Assembly: GCA_947247005.1 (NCBI GenBank)
Contig: OX365948.1
Span: 5,766,001-5,830,000 of the forward strand
Direction: 5' to 3'
Origin: Spisula solida
Lineage: Eukaryota; Mollusca; Bivalvia; Venerida; Mactridae
Length of the DNA stretch: 64,000 nucleotides
Part shown: piece after piece, positions 1 to 11,095 of the stretch
Position numbering within the stretch: the stretch's first letter is position 1
Layout of the letters: each line of letters begins with the position of its first letter
Made by a program: the position numbers and the translations under genes
Notes under the pieces: generated by a model
Told to the model about the DNA's origin: nothing
Seen by the model: the letters and a program-made list of their open reading frames with translations, nothing else
The model's database searches: none

Positions 1-1030
1 TCATGTTATGTCTTCGATCTTTCTGATGCTGAAATGGCTGGGGTACATACCGACGCTGGGATCAGAGCTATTGAAGTAAGGAACAATCTTCTACCTTGGT
101 GTATATTATACTTCTCACGAATTAGGACCAATCAAATACTTATACAAATATTAAAAACACATATCAAGAAAGCAAGTTTTAATACACGGGTCCTTATGAT
201 GGTACATTTCGGTATATAGTAACATAGTACAGATGCAGTTATGATTTAGAAAGTAAAACTAAACAAAATTGTTCGTGTTTGTTATGTTTTTGGTATTATC
301 TGGTAGAAAAATATAATTTGTATCTCATACTGCTGAATTACATAAGAATATTGCGAAATTAATTAAATCTATACGGGGTTAAACAAAAAGTTAAATAATT
401 TGAACTAAAGAAAACATGCCAATGGTATTATTTGTTCGCTGGTCACAATAAGTATCGGGTAAATTTAAGCAGACTGCATTGTTTTTCATGTGCTCGATAG
501 GTTTTTAAGTATTAAAAATGAAATAATTAAATTATTTAATTTCAATCTTTTCAGCGAACTACTTCTATGATATTTGTTAAGTTTTATATTATGGCATTTG
601 GGATATTGTATAACATACATTGTCAATAGGGTTTTAAGGTATTGACATATTCGCATTATAAGATGCTCGCAAGTTTGTAAACATAATAGTGGGACGGGGT
701 GTTGGCATCGCCCCTTTAGTCCCGCGAATAATACATGTATTAATTTATGCGCGGCTCAAGAGGATGGTTCAGAACCAGTTGAATTTGGTTAACCTGTAAA
801 TATAATTACATGAGTTGTTCAGTGCTTGGAATTTGATCCGGATAACTGAGCAATTGGTGGTTGGACTCTTTCTTGAGAATACATTATTAGGACCCCCCCC
901 CCCTAATTAATTCAAAATATTTAACTGAAAGAAAAAGAGTATTGCCAATACTTCAAAGCAAACGAAAATTTCAAAACATGGATTTAAACGAATCAACACG
1001 AACCAGACTATACATGTACATCAAAGTGTC
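1..1030. other. AT-rich stretch without a recognisable gene
   Basis: I see no coding signal, splice-bounded exon or RNA gene here. Open frames are short and without composition or motif support. A run of 11 C lies at 893-903. A LINE 3' tail begins at the right edge. Confidence 0.6.
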
Positions 1031-2265
1031 ATAATAATAATAATAATAATAATAATAATATGTATTTGGCATAAGATGTATATAACATGGCACATCAATT
1101 CAGATAATAAATAACACCAAATATATATAAAACATGTTTAATAAATGACAAAATAACACGTACAAAAATATAATTTAAAAATGTTCATAAGGAAGCCATG
1201 TCAAACACACCCACACCAAGGATAACGCAAAAAAGAGGAGACCTCTTATTTCCATTGCAGTCCTTGTATATAAATAAATATTTGGTGTACTGACACAGAG
1301 AGGCATGAACAAAATATTGCACCTTGAAGGCATGCAAGACAATATCATATATTATATGATTTAAAAAAATAGAACATCCTCAATAGATTTTATATAAAAA
1401 TAAATAAATTTAATTGTATATATTAAATGATTCTATAAATAAATAAAAATGTAAGTATGTTATAAATATATATATATTAAGGGTATATAGCTATAATTTA
1501 AAATTGACTCAGTACATGCAGTTGACACATTAAAGCTTCATCCCTGCAAGAAGATGGTCTTTAACTTTTGTTTTAAAAGTAGAGATATTTGTACTGTCCC
1601 TGATACTAGTAGAAAGACTGTTCCAAAGGCTGCATCCCACGTAAGAAAAAGTCTTCTAACCAAAGGATCCAACCTTTGGCACAGCAAAACATCCATCCGT
1701 ACTAAATCTAGTTTTATAAGAATGAACAGAATTTGACATAATAAAGTGATCTTTCATATATTCAGGGGATAAACCATTTTTAATTTTATAAACATGGGAA
1801 AGGATAATTTGTTCGACTCTCTTGTCAACTGGTAGCCATTTTAGCGTTTTGAAATGATTTTGATCAATGTGAGTTTTACAGTCAAGATTAAGAACGAATC
1901 GAATTAATTTATTCTGGGTGACTTGCAGTTTAGACTTGAGTTGTTTGGTTAAAGCATGATACCAGAAGGAACAGGCATAGTCAACGTGACATTGAATTAA
2001 TGAAGATGCTAGAAGTTTCTTAGTATGTTCTGTGAGAAATTTACGTTTCCTGTAGAGAAATTTTAATCTTGCATTGGCCTTTTTGATGACATTCATAGCC
2101 ATAGAGTCACAGGAAAGCGTTTGATCTAGAGTAGCACCAAGGTATTTGACAGATGAAGTTGACTGAATAGAAGTATTATTACAAGATATATTTAAGGGAG
2201 GATTTGATTTCAACTTAGGTTTTGAACAGAATAAGATAGATTCTATCAGAATAAGACGTCTTCGC
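1031..2265 (-). mobile_element. 5'-truncated LINE (non-LTR retrotransposon) remnant
   Basis: Read on the minus strand, the segment starts inside the reverse-transcriptase reading frame near 2265, runs to a natural stop at 1530-1532, and is followed by an AT-rich 3' region ending in an (ATT)n tract (1031-1061 on the plus strand). A 3' end with a short simple tail and a missing 5' end is the usual product of truncated target-primed reverse transcription. The family looks CR1/L2/Jockey-like, because the final part reads like the LWNSL...IR...FK...HLL ending common there; the clade is not certain. The exact 5' junction could not be fixed. Confidence 0.6.
1530..2260 (-). pseudogene. LINE reverse transcriptase C-terminal fragment with one in-frame stop
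   Basis: The minus-strand frame encodes the end of a non-LTR reverse transcriptase. It contains VKYLGATLD (motif E region), then the thumb and C-terminal segment with HVDYACSFWYHAL and the closing KTKVKDHLLAGMKL. A TAG at 1656-1658 interrupts the frame, and the same frame then continues unbroken for about 41 residues to a TAA at 1530-1532. A single substitution therefore separates this fragment from an open frame. The polymerase core (motifs A-C with YxDD) and the endonuclease are absent, so the copy is dead whatever the stop does. Confidence 0.75.
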
Positions 2266-2520
2266 GGACGTATATAACAAGATCCGAGATACGATCATTA
2301 ATTAAAATTCAATAATTTGTAACTTTTCTATTGATATCGAGTGCTCAAATCAAAGATGGACCATAATTGTAAACTGTCAGGGTGTTAGATTCCTTACCTG
2401 ACGTACACAGTATACATAGATATATTTCATCTATTATAATATTTCCGATACATTGTCTCGTGATTTAATATATACTCACACCTCCTTGCCCAAATTTACT
2501 CTAATAGTGATAGTGACAGT

Positions 2521-5500
2521 ATGTTAATTGCAGGCGATTTTAACTCGCGCATAGGTACATTGTCTGATTCTGCGAGCGATCTAGATTCATTACCTGCAAG
2601 AAAACCCATGGATCATACGGTGAATCAACATGGACACGATTTCATAGACTTTTTGATAGAATCTAAAATGTGTGTATTGAACGGTAGATACACTGAAGAT
2701 GAAGACAATTTCACATCAATATCGCGAAAGGGCAAATCGGTCGTGGACTATATCTGTGTTCCGCACGACACTCAACCCAATTGTACAAACTTTAAGATTG
2801 TAACGGTACAGTCAATTGTAGATCAACACGGGTTACACGGCTTATTAGGAGACAGATCAAAACTACCAGACCATTCCATATTGTTGAAACAGTTAAATAC
2901 GTCACTGCATAGATCATCGGAGATTAATCCTAACGAGAATCACGCAACTCATCGTAGATACAAAATGAACAAAATACCGAACGACTTTATGGATAGTGAG
3001 ATAACGAGACGAGCAATCCTTGAAATTATTACAAACATTGAATCATGTAGAGAATCGCAACAAAACATTGATCATATTTACGAACAATTATGCAGCGTAA
3101 TACTCACGGAAATGAATGCAAAGATCCCCACATATAACTCATCAAACAGAACAAATAAACGTAATAAGAATAAAAAACCTTATTGGAGTGAGGATTTAAC
3201 ACAACTATGGAATAATATGCGTAAAAGCGAAAATGAGTATTTGAAATGTAACCTTAACAGAAGGAGAAGGGAGATGTTACGTCAAACATATATTGATGCA
3301 AGAAACGTGTTTGACAAAGCATTGCGAAGAGCCGAACGCTCTTATAGACAATCAATAGCTGTAGAGATTGAAAGTATGTCAACCAATGATCCAAATGCAT
3401 TCTGGGACAAAATCAAAAGACTAGGACCACGAAGTGATAAAACAATACCAATTGAGGTTACTGATAGTGAAGGTATAACTTCTAACAATGTGACGGACGT
3501 TCTTGAGAGGTGGCGGAGAGATTTCGAGAATCTATACAACGGCGTTGATGATACGGAGTTTGACAATGGACACTATACACGTGCAAAAATTCATAAACAA
3601 TTACTTGAAGACAGCATCAATGATCCCCTATATGTATCCAATGAAGACATGAACTCAAATATTACTATAAACGAAATATCAGTTATAGTAATGCACGCAA
3701 AATCACGGTCAGCCAGTGGGTATGATCAAATACCATACAGTGTTCTGAAATTCCCAGCTGTGATTTCGGTCTTACAACAATTGTTTCAACTCGTGTTTGA
3801 TACCGGACTTATCCCTACAATGTGGAGAAAAGCAGTTATATGTCCTATATTGAAAGACAGTACTTCCGACAGAAGGCTACCAATGAATTATAGAGGTGTG
3901 AGTCTTCTTTCGTGTATCAGCAAACTTTATAGTGCATTCCTAAATAAACGACTATCCACATACTTGGATGAAAATGACATCTTAGCAGACGAACAAAATG
4001 GATTTCGACCTAAGCGGTCATGTGAGGATCACATCTTTACATTAAACAGTATAGTAAGAAATAATCCATCTGTTTATACAAGCTTCATTGACCTTCGTAA
4101 ATGCTTTGATTTCATTGATAGGGACATGCTATTGTATAAACTATTACTGAACAAAGTAGACGGAAAGATGTACAACTCCATAAAAAGTATATATCAGCAT
4201 TCGACTGCACGTGTACGCATAAATGACAAATATACCGACTGGTTTGACTGCAAAACGGGTGTTAAGCAGGGAGACAATCTATCACCGACTTTATTCTCGA
4301 TTTTTGCAAATGACCTCGTCAAAGAGGTCAATGACCTCGGCCTTGGTGTCCAAGTTGGAGAGACTATGATATCACTATTGTTGTACGCGGATGACATTGT
4401 TCTACTAGCCAATTCGGAAGACGACTTACAACAAATGCTGAACCAGCTTCATAGTTGGTGCAAACGTTGGAGAGTGCTCATTAACACTGACAAATCTAAG
4501 TGTGTGCATTTTAGAAAGGGAAATGCAAAACAGACAGATTTCATTTTCACCATCGGTGATAATTTCCTAGAAACAGTCGATACATACAAATATCTAGGTG
4601 TAACATTTCATTGTAAATGTGATTTTTCATTTAATTGTGATAAACTTGCAAAAGGCGCTGGAAGAGCCCTAGGAAACCTGATTGCAAAAATCCATCATCT
4701 GAAGGACTTTGGTTTTAAGGCATATGAAAAACTATATGAATCATGCATAATACCTATTTTAGACTATGGTGCATCAGTTTGGGGCTTCAAAAAATCACAA
4801 GCTATTGACAATATCCAAAATCGTGCACTTCGTTATTTTCTGGGTGTTCATAGATTCGCACCAATCTTAGCGATACATGGGGATACAGGGTGGATACCGA
4901 GTAATTACAGACGATGGGTTTGTGCAATTAGATTATGGAATAAACTTATACTTGTGGATGACAATCGTTTGTTGAAAAGAGTGTTTACGATGGATTATGA
5001 ACGATGTACAAACAATTGGTGCAGTGATGTGAAGTCAATATTGACTAAACTTAGACTATCGAACTATTATGATACCAAAACCGTTATAAGTATTAGTTTA
5101 GTGAAGGAACATGTAAGACAATTTTATTCAACTATGTGGAATGACTGTATCCGAAATGTGTCAAAATTAAGGACATATGTTATTTTTAAAGATTCTTTCC
5201 TTACCGAACAATATGTCAAATTGAACCTTTTCAAATATGAGCGGTCCATATTAGCACAATTTAGGTGCGGAATTCTTCCGCTTAGAGTAGAGACCGGGCG
5301 TTTTGTAGGTGAAACACCCGCTCAGAGATTGTGTAGATTTTGTACGAGGCAATTGGTCGAAGACGAAACACACTTTTTAATCGTCTGTCCGTTTTACAAT
5401 CAATTACGAAACGAATCATTCCATGACATGTTTAATGAAATTTATTATAATATGTCTGATGAAAACAAATTAAAACACTTAATGAATAAATACCCAAGAA

Positions 5501-5559
5501 AGGTTGCCAAATATTTAGTTAAAGCTTATCTTAAACGAAGAAATTATACCTATCTCTAA
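2521..5559 (+). CDS. Endonuclease/reverse transcriptase of a LINE (pol, N-terminally incomplete)
   Basis: This 1012-residue frame is the polyprotein that nicks target DNA and copies the element RNA. Residues about 1-125 are the C-terminal part of an apurinic-type endonuclease: AGDFNSRIG near the start, DYICV, and LPDHS in place of the usual SDH. The reverse transcriptase follows: SASGYDQIP, motif A FIDLRKCFD (about 522-530), motif B KQGDNLSPTLF, the catalytic YADD at 622-625, and YKYLGVTF. Near the end is C938-x2-C941-x9-H951-x4-C956, a zinc-knuckle-like motif found at the end of many LINE proteins. The start used is only the first ATG after a TGA at 2461-2463; the ancestral protein began further upstream. 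The polymerase part is free of stops over 3 kb, implying recent insertion. The clade was not resolved. Confidence 0.9.
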   Translation: MLIAGDFNSRIGTLSDSASDLDSLPARKPMDHTVNQHGHDFIDFLIESKMCVLNGRYTEDEDNFTSISRKGKSVVDYICVPHDTQPNCTNFKIVTVQSIVDQHGLHGLLGDRSKLPDHSILLKQLNTSLHRSSEINPNENHATHRRYKMNKIPNDFMDSEITRRAILEIITNIESCRESQQNIDHIYEQLCSVILTEMNAKIPTYNSSNRTNKRNKNKKPYWSEDLTQLWNNMRKSENEYLKCNLNRRRREMLRQTYIDARNVFDKALRRAERSYRQSIAVEIESMSTNDPNAFWDKIKRLGPRSDKTIPIEVTDSEGITSNNVTDVLERWRRDFENLYNGVDDTEFDNGHYTRAKIHKQLLEDSINDPLYVSNEDMNSNITINEISVIVMHAKSRSASGYDQIPYSVLKFPAVISVLQQLFQLVFDTGLIPTMWRKAVICPILKDSTSDRRLPMNYRGVSLLSCISKLYSAFLNKRLSTYLDENDILADEQNGFRPKRSCEDHIFTLNSIVRNNPSVYTSFIDLRKCFDFIDRDMLLYKLLLNKVDGKMYNSIKSIYQHSTARVRINDKYTDWFDCKTGVKQGDNLSPTLFSIFANDLVKEVNDLGLGVQVGETMISLLLYADDIVLLANSEDDLQQMLNQLHSWCKRWRVLINTDKSKCVHFRKGNAKQTDFIFTIGDNFLETVDTYKYLGVTFHCKCDFSFNCDKLAKGAGRALGNLIAKIHHLKDFGFKAYEKLYESCIIPILDYGASVWGFKKSQAIDNIQNRALRYFLGVHRFAPILAIHGDTGWIPSNYRRWVCAIRLWNKLILVDDNRLLKRVFTMDYERCTNNWCSDVKSILTKLRLSNYYDTKTVISISLVKEHVRQFYSTMWNDCIRNVSKLRTYVIFKDSFLTEQYVKLNLFKYERSILAQFRCGILPLRVETGRFVGETPAQRLCRFCTRQLVEDETHFLIVCPFYNQLRNESFHDMFNEIYYNMSDENKLKHLMNKYPRKVAKYLVKAYLKRRNYTYL

Positions 5560-5736
5560 ATACATTGTATATATTTTCTTTTTATTTATATTTATTTATA
5601 TTTATTTGCCATGATGTTTTGTTCATGTGATAACATGTTAATATTGTAGTTTGATAGTGACTTATAGGTCCATTGGGCCGGGTGTATGTATTATATGTTT
5701 TATATGTTTGTTGTACATATTTACACAGGTCACTTT

Positions 5737-5768
5737 AATAAACAATATACTTACTTACTTACTTACTA
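5737..5768 (+). terminator. LINE poly(A)-like signal and tetranucleotide tail
   Basis: AATAAA at 5737-5742 is followed by about five CTTA/ACTT units (5749-5768). This is the 3' boundary of the element and matches the signal-plus-tail arrangement at 61512-61996. Confidence 0.65.
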
Positions 5769-6514
5769 TAGCAATGCGACTTTAATAATGTTGATTGATA
5801 TTTTACAGTCGGTAATGATTGGTAATGATAGAACCATTACTTACATTTTGCATGATAATAAGTTGAATCCATTAGTATTCGTTAACATTTTAAAATATAT
5901 AAATTCGGTTAATTATTTTATTCACATATTATCGGTCAGTCCCTCTTTTTTAAATTACAGTCATCAGGGCTATGTTGTATTACCCTAATATTAATCTCCC
6001 GCTGATATCATACATATCTTTCAATTTAGTTCTGGTTCAGAACCAAGGAAGGGATGCAACAATATGTCCAATTAACTTCAATTTGTTTGATATCCGCCGG
6101 TGACATACGCGTTGTATTATACAATGTGACACGCAGTTGACAAATTACATAGCAGGGGGTCTTTTCAACTGATTACTAAGTCAGATTATGGTTTTTATGA
6201 CACTTGGTTTTGAAAATGTGTTTAGGTATTTATAAGAGTACTTCAAACGAATACTTGACTGTCATATAATCTTCTCTATATACATGAATAATTTCAGAAA
6301 CGCAAATGCCAGTGCTTGCATTTTCGCTATTAATTTCCCTCATTATAATATTATCTCAGAATGAAGTCCAATTTAGGGACAAATATTTCATAAATAACAC
6401 TGTTTAATATTTCACTCTTCCTTTAATATTTCGCCATAAAGGCTTTATCAAAAATTATAAAGATTCCTTCTTTCCTACATGTTCAGCTTGATTGTTCAAA
6501 AGCATAAATTAAAA

Positions 6515-6600
6515 TGGCGCAATTTTGATAAACAGGATATGACGTCATGACGTCATGACGTCATTATTGACGTCAAACATTGTCATACAATATTGCGCCA
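6515..6600. promoter_or_regulatory. Cluster of four CRE/ATF-type TGACGTCA sites inside an inverted repeat
   Basis: TGACGTCA occurs three times back to back (6540-6547, 6548-6555, 6556-6563) and once more after four bases (6568-6575). The cluster sits between inverted TGGCGCAAT (6515-6523) and ATTGCGCCA (6592-6600). TGACGTCA is the full cAMP-response/ATF consensus, so binding is plausible, but the flanking symmetry also fits a small MITE. No gene start is visible nearby. Confidence 0.4.
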
Positions 6601-6979
6601 AATTTGACTTAACAGATAACAGTGCATTGTTATTATATTTTCAGAGTGGTCGTAACACTAGAAGTGCTGCAAACCTCATATTAAGGTCACCTTGTAAAAC
6701 CCCTTTAATATGTCAATATCTTAAACCGAGGCTTTCTTCCTAACTAAACGTGAATATATAAAGATTTTAACTGGATGTTGCGGACATGTTTAAAGGACAA
6801 TACAATGCACCTAATCTACAATGCACCATTGTTTAATATTAAAGTTGCGTAAATACTGAAATTGTATTTTAAGCTTGTTTTACTACAGTTATTAAATGTT
6901 TGTTTCAGTTAAAGTTGTTGAACTCCCTTACCACAGCCACCATGACTGCTACAACTATAGATCAACTTGACGTTAAGCT

Positions 6980-7006
6980 TGCGCATGCGTGTGGAGGTCA
7001 CGTGAC
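6980..7006. promoter_or_regulatory. NRF1-like and E-box palindromes
   Basis: TGCGCATGCG (6980-6989) is close to the NRF1 consensus, and GTCACGTGAC (6997-7006) is a symmetric E-box. They lie just downstream of a CCACCATGAC start context that opens only a 31-codon frame. This could be a promoter of an unseen transcript or chance; there is no supporting gene model. Confidence 0.2.
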
Positions 7007-8956
7007 AGCTTATTATACTGCTTCTGTTTAACCATGTATTAAATGATAGCTTTAATAAAACATGTAAAGAATGTTTCAATATTTAATTTTATTGCTGTAT
7101 GTTTCCAAACTCTGCATTAGTCATCACTCGAACAGATTCGGCTTTGACGCCAATTTTCAACAAGTGTTTAGCTACTAGTATATACACTAACAAATCTTAT
7201 AAGCGTGCACATGTTTTTACTCGTACAATTTTTTTATTTATGAATATTTCTGCATAACATTTTGTGTATATGCTTTTGAATAACACGATTAGATTAATGC
7301 AGTTTTTACTCAAAATTAATTACAGCAAATCACAGAACCATGAATCACCAAAACACGTAAAATGCACGAGAATTTAGGTACGTGTAGGTGCAATTTTTTA
7401 AATTTTATTGTCAACACAGATCTAATGTATTTCCGTGTTGTCAATAAGAATTTTACATATTTCACTCAACAACATGTTGATTTTTAACTTTTAAAAATAC
7501 AGTTTGAATTTTCTGGTCAAAGGGAGGTTACTCTTCCAAAAGTGCATTTTAATCCAAAAAGTGTGTTATTATAAACTTAAATTGGACTTTATTCGTATCA
7601 TTGGTTTCTTTATTTCTGTCTGCGTGATAGGAACACTTGAAAACAAAATTGATCAGCAAAGAGGAATCATAGCTGCATTAACAACATGATAAACACCCGA
7701 TAAACACACGATAAACATACGATAAACACACGACAAAACGTGTGACATTTGTTTGCTGATGTCATCATTTGTTTATTCGTTTGGAAAATTTGTTGTCAGA
7801 TTGTAATGAAATCAATTGAATTGTAATTCCACATATCCAAGCTGCATATGTTAGCTATACTGTAAGCTATTATGTACCTATGCATCAAATATGTACTGTT
7901 ATGTAATGTTCTTTGGGTGTAATATCTATGTATAAATATTTATAAATGTAAAATTGTGTACTCATGGACACATTGTCTAATGTATATATGAAATAAACTG
8001 TTATGTTAAAAATTTCAACAAGATCAAACATGTATTGACCGAGTTATGGGTAAAACTATACATGCACTCATACATAAGATTTGTTAAGTGTACATGTATA
8101 TACGGTGGCCGAATTCTAGCAAGTACTTTAACTTAAGGAACCACTCACTTTTCACCGTCTACCGATTTTCATATTAATCCACTTTGGCTGTAACTATTAG
8201 GTTAGAAATGTGATCTAAAATTGGAGTCTACTTTTAACTTGCTAGGCTTATATCACTACATCAGGACCAGGCTTCAAAGGGAGTTTTGTTTATAAACATT
8301 TTATTCCGGAATGTAGTTAAATACATAAGATATACCTAAGATTATCACACACTTTTATTTCAAGATACCAGAGAGAGAAATAACAAAGAACACTTACACC
8401 CGACATTTCGAGGTGTTTGATGGTTAGAATACCGAATATTATGTGCGACCTATTTACTGGTGTATTTAACGAAAGCCATTCAACAGCAAAACACACCATA
8501 ACCTCAGCATAGGACATTGTTTAATTTCATGCCTTCGAATTATTGACCTTTCACGTTTATAATTGTTAACCTTCTAGACTTTTTAGCCCATTTCCGAAAT
8601 ACTTGTACTGTATAATTATTCTGGAGATATTGGAAGATGGTGGGTCGTGCTGTATTCCTACTGTTGTATTTGCGACCTTAAATGGTAGTTTTGAGTTCCG
8701 AAATATAAAGAAGTTGTTTTCTCATAATATCGATTTTGTACCTACGACCTTCTCATTATAAACTAGCGAAATGTAGCTGACTATCACGCGGAACAGCGTA
8801 CCTGCCCTTCTTCACAACAAATATACATTTACTATATTTTATTAGTTGTATAAGGTATCGTATCCAAACATGTAGGTTGGCCGATATTTTGTTACAGCAA
8901 ATGTAGGTAGACTGGAAATAATTTTTTCGGAAATAATGTACCAACACATGTAGGAA

Positions 8957-9500
8957 GTAATAATAATAATAATAAAGACTTTATTTTACGAGGAAACTCA
9001 TTTGACAATTAAATTAAATGGCAATCTTCCATGAGATCCTCAACAATGAACAGTTAAACAAGAACACTAGTACATAAAATGAAAAAAGCATAATGGCAAT
9101 TTGGCCCATATGACGTCCACAATATCATAATTTTATATATAATTGGGGAATTTCATAAAAGAGTTTCAGTGAAAGGATGTGCGAAACCGATATGTATGGA
9201 ATCTACAATAAAAGGAACGTATAAATCAAAATGCTAATCAATTAAATTTATAATTAGTCACTATAAAGCTTAATTAGATATAGGGACACCATAAGAGCCA
9301 GCATATCATATAACAACATGTAAATTAAAACAATGACATTTTTAAAAGCATGATACGGAATTGAAACATAAAACACACTGCATGTCATTCTGCAGACATA
9401 TATATATGGCTATACATGTATATTGAAGTAATACTTATGACTAGCCAGTCATTAGATTTTTAAGTAGCAGAAACATGGGGTGTTTCAAAATAAGACGGCT
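8957..9500 (-). mobile_element. Probable LINE 3' end with (ATT)n tail
   Basis: On the minus strand the sequence ends with AATAAAGTC followed by (TTA/ATT)n (8957-8976 on plus), the same signal-plus-trinucleotide-tail style seen at other LINE ends in this window. No reverse transcriptase motif could be read in the adjoining sequence, so the 5' limit is a guess. Confidence 0.35.
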
Positions 9501-10850
9501 TCACCCAGCGTAGATATAAAGTTTTAAACTGTTGAATAGAAAAATAATTTTATTTATTATGAGGAATAGAATTCAATATTGAGGTACCAGAGAAAGCAAA
9601 AGTGTGGCGAAATAACTCGGAATTGGGTTTAGGACTATATAATTGGTATGTAGAAGATGAGCGTAAGCCGTACCTTCAAACAGCGCGTCAGGATCGTTAA
9701 ATATGTTACTGTCCAAGTACTTCAAATACCGACAGCCTTTGCTTTCTGAAGTACACATGTATGTATTGACAACTCGTATTGACAACTCGTCGGCTGGCTC
9801 TAATAGTCTCCAATGTTCATTTTAAAAAAAAGAGATTTTTGCACTTTCTGTCTAATTTGACATTGCTCAATGTCCTGTGAAAAAATTACGTCATAATTTC
9901 AAGTGCAATGTGCTTTTTGTCAGTAATGTATTGCCCAAAGTCCAGTATTTGAACCACTACGTAGCGTGCATGATGCTGAATGTCCCGATGATTGTTTACT
10001 ATAAGAGCAACTTTAACTAAAAAAAATAAAGTTGACCAATTGCCGTCCTTTATTTTGTCACGTGACTAACTGAAAAGTTTAATGTTAAGTTTCTCATTGT
10101 CCTCTATCAGTCGTTCTTATATGATACAATGTCCAGATCAACCAATGAAACCGCGTTATTTCGGTAATATTTTGTCCAAACTCCAGGTGTGCAACTAACG
10201 AATCAAAAGTTGCTCAATGTCCAAATTCGGGATAACACACTTTTTCAAAACATACGTTTCTACGTCAATTATAAGCCAGAATAATGATTGCAATGGGAAA
10301 AATGAAGCCATAGTACTATATCTACGCTTTTAAAATTTTAAAATCGGTTGACATAAAGATATTTGACAAAGTCAAATGTTCAAACCTCATTTTCTCCAAA
10401 ACATGATTCTGGCACTTTGATCACTATTAGAACCAGCCGACGAACTCGTGATGGATCCTCTATATCTCTTATTTATGCTTCACTCTTTTGAAACCCATTC
10501 TGTATATAGATGATCTAACAAGGATAATTGTAACTTTCTCCCTTCTATTATATATCTAAATATTTTCTTGTTAAGAATTATGCTTTGATCAATGATTGTG
10601 ATTTCATGCTGTTGCTAAGACGTCGCCGATGCACACTGAGACACACACATTTGAGAAATGACCAAAATAAAATTAGGCAACTTGTTATAAGGAAAATGCA
10701 TTACATTGTGTAAAAAAGTACCCAGTTATATTTTCCGACATGAGTTCGTTCAATTGACTGTACATTTAAACTCGCCGATCTTTGAGTCGTAGTTCGGCTG
10801 TTACACGTATTAGAGATGTTTACAAAGTATGTAAGTATTTTGATAGATCG
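9501..10850. other. Intergenic, nothing recognised
   Basis: AT-rich sequence without exon-like or motif-bearing frames. The open frame at 9573-9785 (minus) shows no recognisable domain. The right edge adjoins the 3' end of the ten-cysteine gene. Confidence 0.5.
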
Positions 10851-10856
10851 TTTATT
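10851..10856 (-). terminator. Poly(A) signal AATAAA of the ten-cysteine gene
   Basis: TTTATT on the plus strand (AATAAA on the minus) lies 34 bases beyond the stop codon. It would give a very short 3' UTR and supports exon 3 being terminal. Confidence 0.5.
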
Positions 10857-10889
10857 GAACATTTTCAAGAACAGAGTACAGTTAACGAC

Positions 10890-11095
10890 TTAGTTTGGCA
10901 TACACTGATAACTTCCTGGTCCAGGCATGTAGATGGAGCGCTTGCTGACCACGTTAAGGAGTTTGGCTGTAGGAAGGACGGCAGTAGGATCCGGTACAAA
11001 CTGACAGGACATACCTTGACCACATCCACAGTGTCCATTCATTGTCTCTAGTGGACTACAGAAATCATGTTGCACACGATATTTCTCACAAACAC
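10890..11095 (-). CDS. Exon 3 of the ten-cysteine gene (last six cysteines and stop)
   Basis: The acceptor ATTTCAG (AG at 11097-11096) opens the exon at phase 1; the split codon becomes glycine with the last base of exon 2. The exon encodes VCEKYRVQHDFC, CSPLETMNGHCGC, GQGMSC and a C-terminal tail ending YQCMPN, with TAA at 10892-10890. Spacing C-x-C-x5-C is identical to the corresponding part of the prokineticin/dickkopf-type scaffold. The open frame running to 11174 is only intron read-through. Confidence 0.7.

Larger units (their letters stand above)
2464..5768 (+). mobile_element. Non-LTR retrotransposon, 5'-degenerate, tail (CTTA)n
   Basis: The element carries a long pol ORF (2521-5559) and a 3' UTR of about 180 bases. 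The UTR contains a conserved block (about 5654-5685) with ATTGGGCCGGGTG, an AATAAA at 5737-5742 and a short (CTTA)n tail at 5749-5768. The same 3' block recurs at about 61384-61525 with a much longer tail, so this is a multicopy family. Upstream of 2521 the endonuclease frame continues to a TGA at 2461-2463 and a further stop slightly upstream, so the N-terminal half of the endonuclease and any ORF1 are missing or decayed. I saw no convincing target-site duplication. Confidence 0.75.
5769..8950. other. Intergenic, AT-rich, no supported gene
   Basis: Nothing protein-like stands out. The open frames at 7504-7689 and 8317-8517 are short and lack motifs or splice borders. The stretch holds a cluster of TGACGTCA motifs near 6540, a small NRF1/E-box patch near 6980-7006 and a 12-13 bp minisatellite at 7688-7733 (GATAAACAC units). 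Confidence 0.5.

Noticed and set aside
6940..7031. A 31-codon frame starting in a CCACCATGAC context after a TTTCAG acceptor-like site
   Set aside because: Too short, without domain, signal or partner exon; NRF1/E-box motifs nearby may be coincidental.
10782..11051. Plus-strand 89-codon frame over exon 3
   Set aside because: It is the shadow of the minus-strand cysteine-rich exon, which has splice signals and a poly(A) signal.
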